This document shows positions 50,714-62,838 of a stretch of DNA of 64,000 bases, in pieces; the stretch's first letter is position 1; every line of letters begins with the position of its first letter. Origin of the DNA: Trichodelitschia bisporula (Eukaryota; Ascomycota; Dothideomycetes; Phaeotrichales; Phaeotrichaceae); the NCBI GenBank assembly GCA_010356995.1, contig ML996698.1, forward strand, positions 555,923 through 619,922, written 5' to 3'. Below the pieces are notes generated by a model. It saw only the letters and a program-made list of their open reading frames with translations. It made no database searches and was not told the origin of the DNA. Position numbers and translations under genes: made by a program.

Positions 50714-51520
50714 TTAACCGTCTCCTCGTTTCTTCGTGTCGGGTTTTGACTTCACGATGACAGGCACCGCTATAACCAACGCCACAACCCCCGTCACTAG
50801 GAAGAAATTGACGATCATACTCCCTCCGACCCTCTCCTCATCCAAGCCGCTCATCCTCCCGCGTTCCGCACGCGTCTCCCGCCACTTTCTGATCGATTCA
50901 TGGGTCCGGAAATGCCCCGCGCGGTCCCAATGCGGTATGAATGGCTCAGGTCCGGGCACCTCCTGGCCGAAACCCATTCCACCTGTGCTACCGGACCCCG
51001 CGGACTCAGCCTTCGTCTGATGCTCCGTTCGCTTCGCACTGTGCGCCCCATACCCCCCGCTTCTGTAGAAACTCGGTGGCGGCCCCTTGAACTGGGTGCG
51101 TCGCCTGCTCAAGCCACTTGCAGGACGGGAGCCCGCCGGACCAGCCGCGTGCGAGCTATGACTGCCAGTCGGGTGAGTGTGCCGGTGATGTACCGGACGA
51201 GTGAATTGGGCGTCATATTTGGCGCGCGCGGCCGGGGAAGACAAGACGTGGTAGGCTTCGCTGATGGCGACAAACTTGGAGGCGCTGGATGGGTTGCCTG
51301 GATTGCGGTCGGGATGGTGGAGCTTAGAGAGGGTATAGAATTGCGACTTTATCTGTGCGGGTGTCGCGTGTGGAGGGACGGAAAGAGTGGCGTAGTGGTC
51401 TGGGGGACTGGCGTCGGCAGAGAGCGCGAGGGTAGGGTGAAAAAAGCGGCATTGAAAGTATGAGGCAGGGTTTCGCTGTGGAAGAGACAGTAGGCAAAGG
51501 GGTCGAAGATGGGGTGTCAT
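50714..51520 (-). CDS. DnaJ-domain protein, probably mitochondrial, with C-terminal membrane helix
   Basis: Single exon of 268 residues. The N terminus is basic (HLRPLCLLSLPQRNPASYFQ), like a mitochondrial presequence. The J domain (about 40-110) has YATLSVPPHATPAQIKSQFY and the essential HPD in KLHHPDRNPG. A Gly/Ser/His-rich linker leads to a C-terminal helix (MIVNFFLVTGVVALVIAVPV) and a basic tail. It would stimulate an Hsp70 partner at a membrane. The frame remains open upstream to 51913, but the Met at 51520 is the first that gives a coherent presequence; the upstream part overlaps the shared promoter with MetAP2. Confidence 0.85.
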   Translation of the reverse strand: MTPHLRPLCLLSLPQRNPASYFQCRFFHPTLALSADASPPDHYATLSVPPHATPAQIKSQFYTLSKLHHPDRNPGNPSSASKFVAISEAYHVLSSPAARAKYDAQFTRPVHHRHTHPTGSHSSHAAGPAGSRPASGLSRRRTQFKGPPPSFYRSGGYGAHSAKRTEHQTKAESAGSGSTGGMGFGQEVPGPEPFIPHWDRAGHFRTHESIRKWRETRAERGRMSGLDEERVGGSMIVNFFLVTGVVALVIAVPVIVKSKPDTKKRGDG

Positions 51521-51897
51521 GTTGTATTGCCTTGGATATGCTGACGTTTGGGGGGCGGTAAAGAGACCGTAACCGGCGGTATTTACCGGCGGTATGATGC
51601 ACAGGTGCGTTGCTGGACAACAAGTCGCATCTAATAGACTATTACAAACAGTTGGAGCAGCGTGGGAAGGCTGGTTGTGCAATGGAGGTGAGGTAAAGGG
51701 AGAAGGGGTATGGAGCGCTGCGGATCGTACATTGGTTCCCCGAGCTGTGGAAAGCAACGTCATGCTGTCCTTCGGCAAAAAGTTTCCCAGCGCCACCACC
51801 ATCCCCGACGGCGAATCGACCCCCGCCCGCACACCCCCGCCTTCAAAACCAGCGCAGCATCCCAACCCACGCCCCAGCATTGCGCTCAACTGTAACC
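51521..51897. promoter_or_regulatory. Divergent promoter region of the DnaJ and MetAP2 genes
   Basis: 377 bp separate the start codons. A C-rich leader precedes MetAP2. No TATA box was clear. Confidence 0.5.
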
Positions 51898-53537
<1,640 letters not shown>

Positions 53538-54029
53538 CATAGTATTGTACTTCTGAAACACGCAGTACAACGGTAGGTATGAAGTATCTTTCGATGAATC
53601 TACTACGTAGAAGGAGATCTGTCGGTCCTTTTGCAATGTCACTGGAACCTGAAAAGGGTCATCGTTCGCTTAAAATATTTATCGTATGATGAACTACGAA
53701 TCTTATGACGCTGCTTTTGAAGAATGACATGAAATTGAAAGTCTCAACGAAAAAGGGTTTCAGTCAGCATCATGAAGCTGAGAAGGCCCAGACCCTTTTG
53801 TGTGGATACCAAGCACGTCAACTTCCCCTTGGTCTGTGCACTTGTGCCCAGTTTGACCCTTGAGTGGGCTGAACGTGTCCCATGTTCGCGCGAGCCACAC
53901 GGCCGCCCCCGGCGCCACAATTCCAATTGCTCCTCACCCCTCTGCGCTCAACGTGGAGCTCTCGACATCGACATCTCGCTCTCCGCAACCACCAATTCAT
54001 TATCTGTAGCAGCCTGCTTGTACCTTGCA
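53538..54029. other. Intergenic, no gene seen
   Basis: Between MetAP2 and the desaturase gene; promoter of the latter. Nothing recognised. Confidence 0.5.
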
Positions 54030-55224
54030 ATGCAGTCTACTACGAAGACGGTTGCGCCCAGCACCGGCCAGGACTCCGCCCAGCATGACTTCTTCTGGAC
54101 CTACACGGAGGAGCCGCATCGCTCCAGGAGGCAAGCTATCATCAAGGCTCACCCTGAGGTAATGGACGCTCCCCAGTTCCTATGTCAAGACTCTAACAGC
54201 AGAACAGGTTACGAAGCTTTGCGGACCAGAACCCCTCACCAAATATGTCGTCTCTGGAGTCGTCGCCCTCCAGGTCCTTTGTGCATACCTCCTCCGAAAC
54301 ACGCACCCCATATCGTGGCCCTTTTTTCTGACCGCCTATGCCATTGGCGCTACCGCGAATCAGAACCTGTTCCTGGCAATCCATGAGATCTCCCATAATT
54401 TGGCGTTCAGGTCCCCTCGGGCAAACAGATTGTTTGCCATATACGCGAACTTGCCTATCGGAATACCCTATAGTGCATCGTTTAGGGTATGGTGGGAATG
54501 CGCGCCGTGGGAATCTGGCTGACTGTTGTAGCCGTATCATTTGACACACCACAAGTCGATCGGTGTCGATGGACTTGATGTTGACCTCCCGACCTCTCTC
54601 GAAGCCGTCTTCTTTGACTCTGTCCTCGGCAAGGCCTTCTTTTGCACCTTTCAGATTTTCTTCTACGCCCTGCGCCCGATGATGATTTACAAACTGCCCA
54701 TAACTGGCATTCACATCCTCAACATCATTGCCCAAGTTGTGTTCGACATCATCTTGGTCAACACCATCGGCTGGTACTCGTTTATCTACCTACTGATGAG
54801 TGCCTTCCTTGCGGGCTCGCTGCATCCGTGCGCCGGCCATTTCATTGCCGAACACTACGTATTTGAGAAGCTAGGTCCGGAAGCCAAGGTCGCCGACAAC
54901 AAGATTCCGGTCACCGAGACGTATTCCTACTACGGGCCACTGAACTTCTTCACGTATAACGTTGGCTTGCACAACGAACATCACGACTTCCCCGCCATCC
55001 CTTGGACACGGCTGCCGACTTTGAATCGCATCGCGAGAGAGTTCTATGACGATTTGCCCTACCATAAGAGCTGGGTGAATGTCATCTGGCAGTTCATTTG
55101 GGATGACGATGTGTCGCTGTGGTCTCGCGTCAAGCGGACCGAAGGCGGTCGCAAAGTTGGAGGCTGGAGAGAGGATGAGCTGGGCGCCAACGAGACGAAC
55201 CGGCCGATACCAGGCGTAAAATGA
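54030..55224 (+). CDS. Sphingolipid delta-4 desaturase (DES1 type)
   Basis: Exons 54030-54158, 54208-54486 and 54532-55224 (introns of 49 and 45 nt) encode 366 residues. A short N-terminal lipid-desaturase segment (FFWTYTEEPHRSRRQAIIKA) precedes the membrane-bound fatty-acid-desaturase-like domain. The three His boxes are complete: HEISH at 102-106, HLTHH at 139-143 and HNEHHD at 283-288. The block YYGPLNFFTYNVGLHNEHHD is characteristic of dihydroceramide delta-4 desaturases. It introduces the 4,5-trans double bond in the sphingoid base in the ER, a step towards fungal glucosylceramide. It is convergent with the MACPF-like gene, 120 bp away. Confidence 0.95.
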
Positions 55225-55344
55225 TGGGTGGCCCTGCATGGTATTGACTGGCGTTTGGATGGATCTTGTCGGCATTAAAAATATACTCAATTTCATCCAT
55301 GGCAAAGCGAATGCTAATCTGAAGAACCAGTCCAAGTCGTCCCC

Positions 55345-57800
55345 CTAACATTTTCTCCACACGCCTCCGATCCGGTTCAGTACAGACCCAAACAGTGCGC
55401 TGTCATCCCAGTATCCCATGAGCCCTACCAGGGTCCACTTCTCTCCATCTTCCGGAGGCTTTTGTACCACTTTCTTCATTCCAGTCGGTAATTTGCCGGC
55501 ACCCCACGCCTTCCAGAGCAACGCCTGGCCAGTCTGGTCTCCGAACTTGTCGAAGAAAGCCAGACCGGAAATCATTCCGGAGTCCGGCACGTAGTAGACC
55601 TCGATTTGGGCAATATCTAAGCCCATGGCGTCCTCAGCAGACTCGGGGATCTTGCCGCTCGGACGATAGATCTTAAAGCGGGACGGCTGGTCAAAATGCG
55701 GCCTCCCAGTGTGCACCGCACAGCCATCCGCCTTCAGCTCCGTATCGTTGACGAAACGGAATCCAATGGCGCCAATGCAACCGTCTGCGGCCTTGGAGAA
55801 GCGACTCGCGCTGTTCCACTTGTGGTGGTGATGTGCGTGGATACTGAAGTTGCATAGGATGTTGCCATGGTCACGCCGCTCGTTAAACTCAAGAGAGACG
55901 AAGTGCCTGTAGGTGCCGTGCGGCTTGCCCTCATCGCCGGTCATTTGGGCGAAGAGATCTTCATTGTGCGAGAAGGACTGCACAACCGCTGACGCCGGAT
56001 CACGGGACAGAGAGTCGTGCGCTGCATCGTTGTACGCGGGAATCGGCAGCCTCTCGCGCAGCACTTCAGGGAAGGCGTAGTTGGGCCGTTTCATCCGTGT
56101 CTTGCCTGTCTTGCCATCGAAGTCGGCATAGGCAAGGTCGGGATGATTGACTAGCCGGGCAGCTTCTTCGGTGATGAGCGTCATGGCTTCACGGCACAGG
56201 AGGCGCGCTTCATTGAGGGCAGTCGGGTCTAGTGGGATCGGCTCTCGTGATGCATTGTTCGCGGCCAAGTCGAAGTCCAGGGAAATGAGTGGGTCGTCTA
56301 CGTGGAAGGTGTCGGATCGACCAGGACATCCTTCTTCATTTGTTTTCAAAATAGCCCTTTCGAGCGGACTTAGGCCCTCCCTTGCCAGAGGAGTTTGTGG
56401 CATAGGGGAAAGAACTTGGTTCCTACCAAACGGCACCGGCTTCTTGATTATCACATCGGACTTGACAGGATCTCTGGCTCTCCACTTTGACATATCTTGC
56501 ATGACTGCGCGATGTTAGCGGATGGTGGAACTGGTGGGAGGCAGCCCTACTCGTGTCAATCTGCTTCCACAGCTTCTTGTACGCCATCAAAGCATCGAAC
56601 AGATCGGTAGTATACACGCTACAAGGGGCATAATTAAGGATGAGATTCTTGTCTCCGAACTTCGGGTTCTCGGCCATCTCCTTGTACCGCCACTCCTGGA
56701 ATGAGCGTAACGATGTATAACGCGTCAGAATCGCCGAAGTCTTCGATGAGCATCGCGCAACCATGGAAGGGAAGGCATGCGCTACGGCCATCACGGATGA
56801 GATGGTCCATGGTGCCTCGGGCTTCTTAACTTCGCCACCGCCGGCCCAGTTTACGGATATGGTGATTTCGGTATCCTGGAGGAGCTCTGCGTGCTGCTTC
56901 TCGACCGATTCAGATCCACCGACAGATAACGGGGACGGCCCAACCGCGAGCTGTAGATCGATCGATTGCTTCACTTGCCGGACTTTGCTCTTGTCTTGGA
57001 CGCTAACCGATATCACGGCATTGAATTCGCCCCCTTCCAGAAAGCCTAGTAATGACCGTCAGGCCTTCCCGATCTCGTAGAAATTTAGCTTACCGGATAC
57101 GAAACAATCGCCATATATCTCAGTGAAGCTTTCTGGGGGGATGTTTTCGATTGGCTGGAATTCCATCACGTCCGGCTCGACTCGCGAGTTGTTGTTCACC
57201 TTCACGCTGACGAGATAGTTGAGCTGACTTTCCAGGACTTTACTCTCGTTTACGAAGCCGGCACTGGCATTCCCATGGATGGTACCATACTTGATCGATA
57301 TGGCTGTTGAGATGTTGAGAGCGTCCATGATGTCGCTGACGTTCTCGATTGCCCGCGTGGAGAATGTGACATTCTGGCTCGGATGGACTAGCGGAGCCGG
57401 CACTAACGTAAAGGGTAGATTTGTTGCAGTTGATGAGGGGTTGTACAAAGCCTCTTCCGCACTTGCGATAAGCTTCATGTTGGTCGATCCGTTGGCTAGT
57501 TCCTTAGGAGCGATGCCGTTGGTGGGTCCATTGTGACCAGTTCCGTTAACTTCGGGGACACTCGGTACGCTCGTGTCCGGATCTTCGACTCCAACTTCGG
57601 GCTTTGAGACTTCGGCTTTTGAGACTTGTTCATTCTCTGGGTTGTGGAGCACGATGCGCACCGCACCCTGCAGTCTTGGTTCGTGGGTGTAGGAGTTGAA
57701 CCCCTGTCCTGCCGAATATTTAGCCCAAAGTTAGCACGCAACACAGCCTTGGGACAATACCGAGTCTCAACTCGTTGGAGTAAGGGGCGGTAAGCGACAT
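55345..57800 (-). CDS. MACPF-like domain protein of unknown role
   Basis: Four exons: 57800-57761, 57708-57094, 57045-56551 and 56504-55345 (introns 52, 48 and 46 nt), 769 residues. The start MSLTAPYSNELRLGQGFNSY resembles the N terminus of ascomycete proteins annotated with a MACPF-like domain. The centre has FTEIYGDCFVSGFLEGGEF, which fits the MACPF core where a YGTHY-type motif and a Gly-rich strand occur. There is no signal peptide. The C-terminal half (from about residue 560) looks like a separate beta-rich domain (AIGFRFVNDTELKADGC; LVGLMGYWDDSALFGSVL) that I cannot name. All frames close and nothing looks broken. The family assignment rests on short motifs, so the role is open; the last junction could use an alternative acceptor nearby. 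Confidence 0.6.
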
Positions 57801-58380
57801 TTTCACGAAGACCTAGCACGTAATATGCAGATTTAACAGACATGACCGTAGAGGAAACGAGCCTAGATATAGTAGTCTACCGTAGCGTCGCTGTCCGCTG
57901 TAGCGTCGCTGTGTCCGCGAGGCTGACGCTCAGCTGAACCCAGCTTGGCTCCAAAGCTGAGCTGCGGCCCTGCCGTGATTATGCATCCACCCCGGTAATG
58001 CGGGGAGGTTGGCGCGGGAGAACCAATTCGATAAGCTAGAAGTGGATGCAACAGCAAGGTTCCAATCTAGGCTCTTCGAATGGAATAGTCCCTACAATGC
58101 GAGGCTCAGGTGGGGCACAAATCACGAGGCAACGGGCGCTGCACTCGCCTCAGCGTCAGCCCACGCACTGGGTCATTTGTTGCTCACGGAGGGCCTGAAA
58201 ATGAGGTGCAGAATCATGGCAGAGCTGAGTTTGAGACAGTTAAAGCTGAAGGGTTCCACGACTGGAGAAGTAACGTTCTAGAATCCCATATCAAAGGTCA
58301 TGATTTCCCATCGGAGGGTTGTCAACCAACACCAACTCCGGGATGTCGAGGTACATAAACAGCCACGGCAGCCACCCTAC
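57801..58380. other. Intergenic, no gene seen
   Basis: Upstream of the MACPF-like gene and downstream of a GPI-protein gene. It contains the short tandem duplication at 57882-57918. Confidence 0.5.
57882..57918 (+). repeat. Short tandem duplication, about 17-19-base unit, two copies
   Basis: Two copies of GTAGCGTCGCTG(TG)TCCGC lie head to tail about 80 bases upstream of the MACPF-like start codon. The second copy has an extra TG. Confidence 0.8.
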
Positions 58381-59473
58381 CTAAAAAATGACCCAAAACA
58401 ACGATGCGGCTAAACCGCCGAGTGCGGAACCGGATAGTAAAATTCTCCCAGCCCCCCCGGTGGCCTGCTGTACCGAGGGGGACGGAGAGCTCACGCCGTT
58501 CACGCCGCCCATGCCGGTGGCGATATAACCTCCCAACCCTTCACTCGTACCGGTAGGAATAGCCTCCTCAGTGACCACCGACGTGCTCGTACGCTTAGGA
58601 CCTCCAGTGACAGCGGCAATCGGCCCACTCTGGGAAGCAGTCGTAGTTGTCGGAGCGGACGTCTTCGCCCCCTTGGCCTTTGGCAGCGTGGAAATCTCCG
58701 TCTCGGTCAATACGAGTACCTGTCCCTGTGCTCCTGCCGGCGCATTCGCGACCCTGGCACAGCTTTGCCAGGCGACCTCCCTCGATTTCAACATGGCCTC
58801 CCAGCCAGACGGGTACCCGTTCATTTTTACATCGGTGGTGAAGAATAGGCCATATTTGTCGCCTCCGGTGGGCGTTGCGAGGGGCGGCTGGGTGAGCTTC
58901 GACGTTTCATCGGTCGGCCAGGCTATATCGGTATTGGCCACGCATACGCCCTTGCCGTTTATGGTTGTGGAAACACTGCCCGTAAGGTGGTAGGCGCTGG
59001 CCCAGTTGATCGTGGCGCTGGGGTAGGTGCTGCATCTCTTGATCAGAACATGGTTTTGATGAGACGCGGACAGTACTAACAGTGTGATTATCCCCTGCCC
59101 CACTCTGCTATACGTCGCAATCGCTATGCCTTCGCTGTTGGTTGGTGGCTGCTTGACTACGACCGCACTTGCTGGCAATGTGACCCTGGATGTGACCGTC
59201 TTCGTGGTGTGATTTTCCTCGTCGACTATCAAAATCACCTTGTCGGTGACTGTTGTAGGGAGTGCTATGGATGTCCATGAAGTGACCCAGGGGATGGGTG
59301 CTTCTACTGTGCACTCTCCTCCACAGGAACCAGCAGAAGAAGTAGCCGCTGCTGCAACTAATATTACTTTGGTGTTAGGATTCTATTTGCAGGTACAAAA
59401 CTCAGGGCAACGTACAGTGTACTCCCACGAGCAGTGACAGGACTCGCAATAATTCGAGAGATGGAGAACGCAT
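58381..59473 (-). CDS. GPI-anchored secreted protein, function unknown
   Basis: Exons 59473-59416, 59357-59114 and 59035-58381 give 318 residues. The first exon encodes a signal peptide (MRSPSLELLRVLSLLVGVHF). The mature part begins with a Cys pair (SCGGECTVEAPIPWVTSWTS) and a domain with IVDEENHTTKTVTSRVTLP and TINGKGVCVANTDIAWPTDE. A Thr/Ser/Pro-rich stalk and a hydrophobic tail (ILLSGSALGGLAASLFWVIF) follow, fitting GPI attachment. Similar fungal proteins are uncharacterised. The second intron (59113-59036, 78 nt) is a multiple of three without stop, so retention would add 26 residues; splicing is the more likely form because the intronic peptide looks unlike the rest. Confidence 0.72.
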
Positions 59474-60986
59474 GGCTACCCCAAACGAAAGCGTATATGG
59501 CGCAAAGGATGGACAAGCAACGCGAACAAGAACTATAACGAATTCAATTTAATATGGCAAGCTTGACCTCTCACAGGCATGGTGGGACAAGGCGTCCTAT
59601 GCAGGCGCCATGACGGACTCCTATTTACCGTAGCCGCTTAGCCTCACCGGATTCCCCGTCTTCGTGTGCGGCTACACTTTATGCAGGCTAGCAGTTGCAC
59701 CCGGGACGGTTAGGCTCATATCGTGCAAGAGAGAGGTGAGAGGCTCCGCCATCTCACTAGCACCTCGGGCGCTTAGTTCCACTGTCGCAGGGCGCGTTCT
59801 TAAATTGAAAGGAGGGCTGCTGTTGCTAGCGGCCCTCGTATCCCTGCTGCCGCACCGTTGTCCCGGTAAGCCTCCGGGGCTTGTGGCTGGGCAGGAGTAC
59901 AGTAAGGCTGGGCTGAGTGCACACGTTCTTTGATATCACGACTTCTGATTATTTGATGATACCCCTGTGGTGTCGCGCATATGATGAATATGACCAAGCT
60001 GCAACGCTGGAATGGAAAGTTAAGTTTTCCCAGAAGCTGGAGGATATCTGGCAGACAACTGCCCGTCGTATTGAGGCGCATAAGTAATCTGTTGCTGGCC
60101 AAGGGCCGTACCACGTTACTCGTTTCATGGGACGCCTTTGGAAGACATATGACGGAGGCGGGACTATTTCTTGGGCATCAATGTCGAAAGAGCTCGATAC
60201 CGAAAAGATGCCTTAGCGCAGTTGCCACACAGACATGCCATGTCACAGCCATCACCGGTGGTGTCGGGGACAACACCACTTCCTTCCTGTCTGTGCAACC
60301 GAGGAGCTGGCGGTGCACGCGTACGGAAATTGTGCTGGTAAATTGCACTTTTCCAATTACGATGAAGAAAGTACATTCAGCTGCTGTCGAGTAAGATCTG
60401 ATCAAGCTCGCCCTTCTTAGAGAGCATAGTTGCTGAACCAATGGCGAAAGAGGTTCGGAAGGGAGGTTTTGGGACAACATGGTGAGGAAGGAGGCCATGG
60501 TGTATAGATCTGAGCTGGTACGAGCAGGTCGAGCAGGTAGAGAAGGGGAGAAATGGAGAAGTGAAAGCTGCCGAGGACCTTGGACCCTTTTATGTTGTGA
60601 AGTTCAGGCACAGCAGCGCACGGTTAGTGGTGATCCATTATTGACGCGCTTCCGGCGTCTTATACAAGGTTGTCCAGTCGTCATCAGATTTCCGCGAGTG
60701 CTCTATTGACCGTAAGAAAGACTAGCGTTTCAGCCTTGATACGGAAGGAACCAACCAAGCCTGCGAGCAATCGCATAAATACTTAGTAAGTTTGAGTGAC
60801 GTCATTGGGCGACGTTGAGAGCTTCCATATCACGTGTGTGGGGTGGAAGTAAGGTATGGCCGATATCGCCCAAGCTTTATTCCCAGGATGCGCTTGACGG
60901 TCTTGACCCACGACATAGAAGCCGTTCCTACCCCACCCCCCCCCCCCATTATTCTTCAAAGCCCATACCGTAGTGAAGCTAACGTC
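59474..60986. other. Intergenic, no gene seen
   Basis: Divergent upstream region of the GPI-protein gene and ECT1. Short frames only. It contains the poly(C) run at 60936-60947. Confidence 0.5.
60936..60947 (+). repeat. Poly(C) run of 12
   Basis: Twelve consecutive C, preceded by CCCCA, 40 bases before the ECT1 ATG, so probably in its leader. Confidence 0.8.
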
Positions 60987-62586
60987 ATGGCATCTCTTGC
61001 AAAGGTATTTCTGTCACGCCGATGTCCGTACCGTTTCCGGTTGCATCCAGCCATTTGGATATCCCATCTGACGTCCATATCTAGCCCGATGACTGGGTCC
61101 CTCAACCTGGAGAATGGCCCGTTGACCCGCAAGAAGACGTGCCAATCTCAGACGAGCGCATCTGGGTAGATGGTTGCTTTGACTTTGCCCACCATGGTAC
61201 AAACCCCGCATGCCCACACTCGAGGAGCCCTGAGGGACCGGGCACTTTGACCGGGAAGATGAACATATTGGGCTGACAGAGCACAAGGCCATGCCGGAGC
61301 TATGCTTCAGGCACGCCGCCTAGGCAACGAGCTTTTGGTCGGCATTCATTCCGACGAGGCCATTCGCGAGCACAAGGGCCCTACGGTCATGACCTTGGAC
61401 GAACGGTACGGCCTTCGGCAGGCACTACTACGCGCTCTGAGCTAACATCAAAACCAGTGTGGCCGCTGTATCTGCCTGTCGCTGGGCCACCCTCCCCGTC
61501 CCATACGCCCCGTATGTCACACAGCTGAGCTGGATCACTCACTATGGCGCCCGTTACGTCGTACACGGCGACGACATTACGTCCGACAGCAGTGGTGAGG
61601 ACTGCTACCGTTTCGTTAAGGCGGCGGAGCGTTTTAAAGTCGTGAAACGCACACCTGGTATCTCAACGACCGACCTCGTCGGGCGTATGCTACTATATAC
61701 CAAAACGCACTTCATCCGTTCGTTTGAGGCAGTACTAGATGGCAAGGAAGGCAGCGGCAGCGACGAAGAGAGGAAGGTCCGGGGCAAAGAGATGAAGACC
61801 CGCATAGCCGAGTATGCGAGTGATGCATCTGGACACAACCCTTGGTGCGAGGTGTGTACGTGGAGGGCCAATGTAGACGTTGACGGCGGTGAGATATCCC
61901 AAATGGTGGCGGGGCGTGGGCCGCAGCCGGGGCAGCGTGTGGTGTACGTCGATGGCGGGTTCGACCTGTTCTCATCCGGGCATATTGAATTCTTGCGCCG
62001 GGTGGTTGGTACGGAACTGGAGCGAGCGCGCACATCGGGATGGTATGATGAACAGGCGACGGAAAAGCGGAAACTGGAAACAGAGTCAGACTACGAGCCT
62101 GTCTTTGTGGTTGCTGGGGTTCACGACGATGAGGTGATCAACCGGCACAAGGGGGTTAATTACCCCATCATGAACATCTTCGAGAGAGGATTATGCGTGT
62201 TACAGTGCAAGGTATGGAGGCATAGATAGGCTATGTTAGGACTTGCTGACCGCGCCTAGTACATCAACGCCGTCGTCTTCTCCGCTCCCTTCGCGCCAGT
62301 GGCCTCGTATCTGAAAGCCCTTCCCCACGGCATACCTGACGCCGTCTACCATGGTCCAACAGACTTCATGCCGACGGAACTGGACCCGTACGCCGACGCG
62401 CGGCAGTTGGGCATCTTCTGTGAGATCCCGCACCACCCTTACTCGGAGATCAACGCCAGACAGATCGTCGAGCGCATTCTTAAAAATCGTTCTGAATTTG
62501 AGGCTCGACAGAGGGCCAAGGGGTTCAAGGCGGAGCTTGAGGAGAAAATCCTGCAGCAGGAAGCGGAACAGGCGACGGCGATATAA
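60987..62586 (+). CDS. ECT1: Ethanolamine-phosphate cytidylyltransferase
   Basis: Exons 60987-61004, 61085-61196, 61288-61405, 61458-62211 and 62260-62586 (introns 80, 91, 52 and 48 nt) encode 442 residues. The short first exon (MASLAK) joins PDDWVPQPGEWPVDPQEDVP. The first cytidylyltransferase fold has VDGCFDFAHHGHAGAML with its HxGH motif, and HSDEAIREHKGPTVMTLDER. A second, degenerate fold begins VYVDGGFDLFSSGHIEFLRR, the tandem layout of this enzyme. It makes CDP-ethanolamine from CTP and phosphoethanolamine, the rate-setting step for phosphatidylethanolamine by the Kennedy pathway. The C-terminal coil (AELEEKILQQEAEQATAI) is family-like. Confidence 0.95.
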
Positions 62587-62838
62587 TTCACGTGCACAGT
62601 GGTCGGAGTTGGACGGCGCAGTTCACGTTAGATGGCAGAATGGGGAGTTTCAACCCGCATCCGGAGGGAATATAATTCAACTCATTTCTCTAATCATGGC
62701 GAGTCTCCCGCTGGTTGGCTGCTCTGCAGCCTCTATCATTCTTTCCTAGCCTACGAACAGGGGTTGAGTTACTCGAGGAAATTCAAAGTACCCAAGAGAC
62801 CAAAAAGAATACTTGGATAAAGCAAGACGTCGGGGTAT

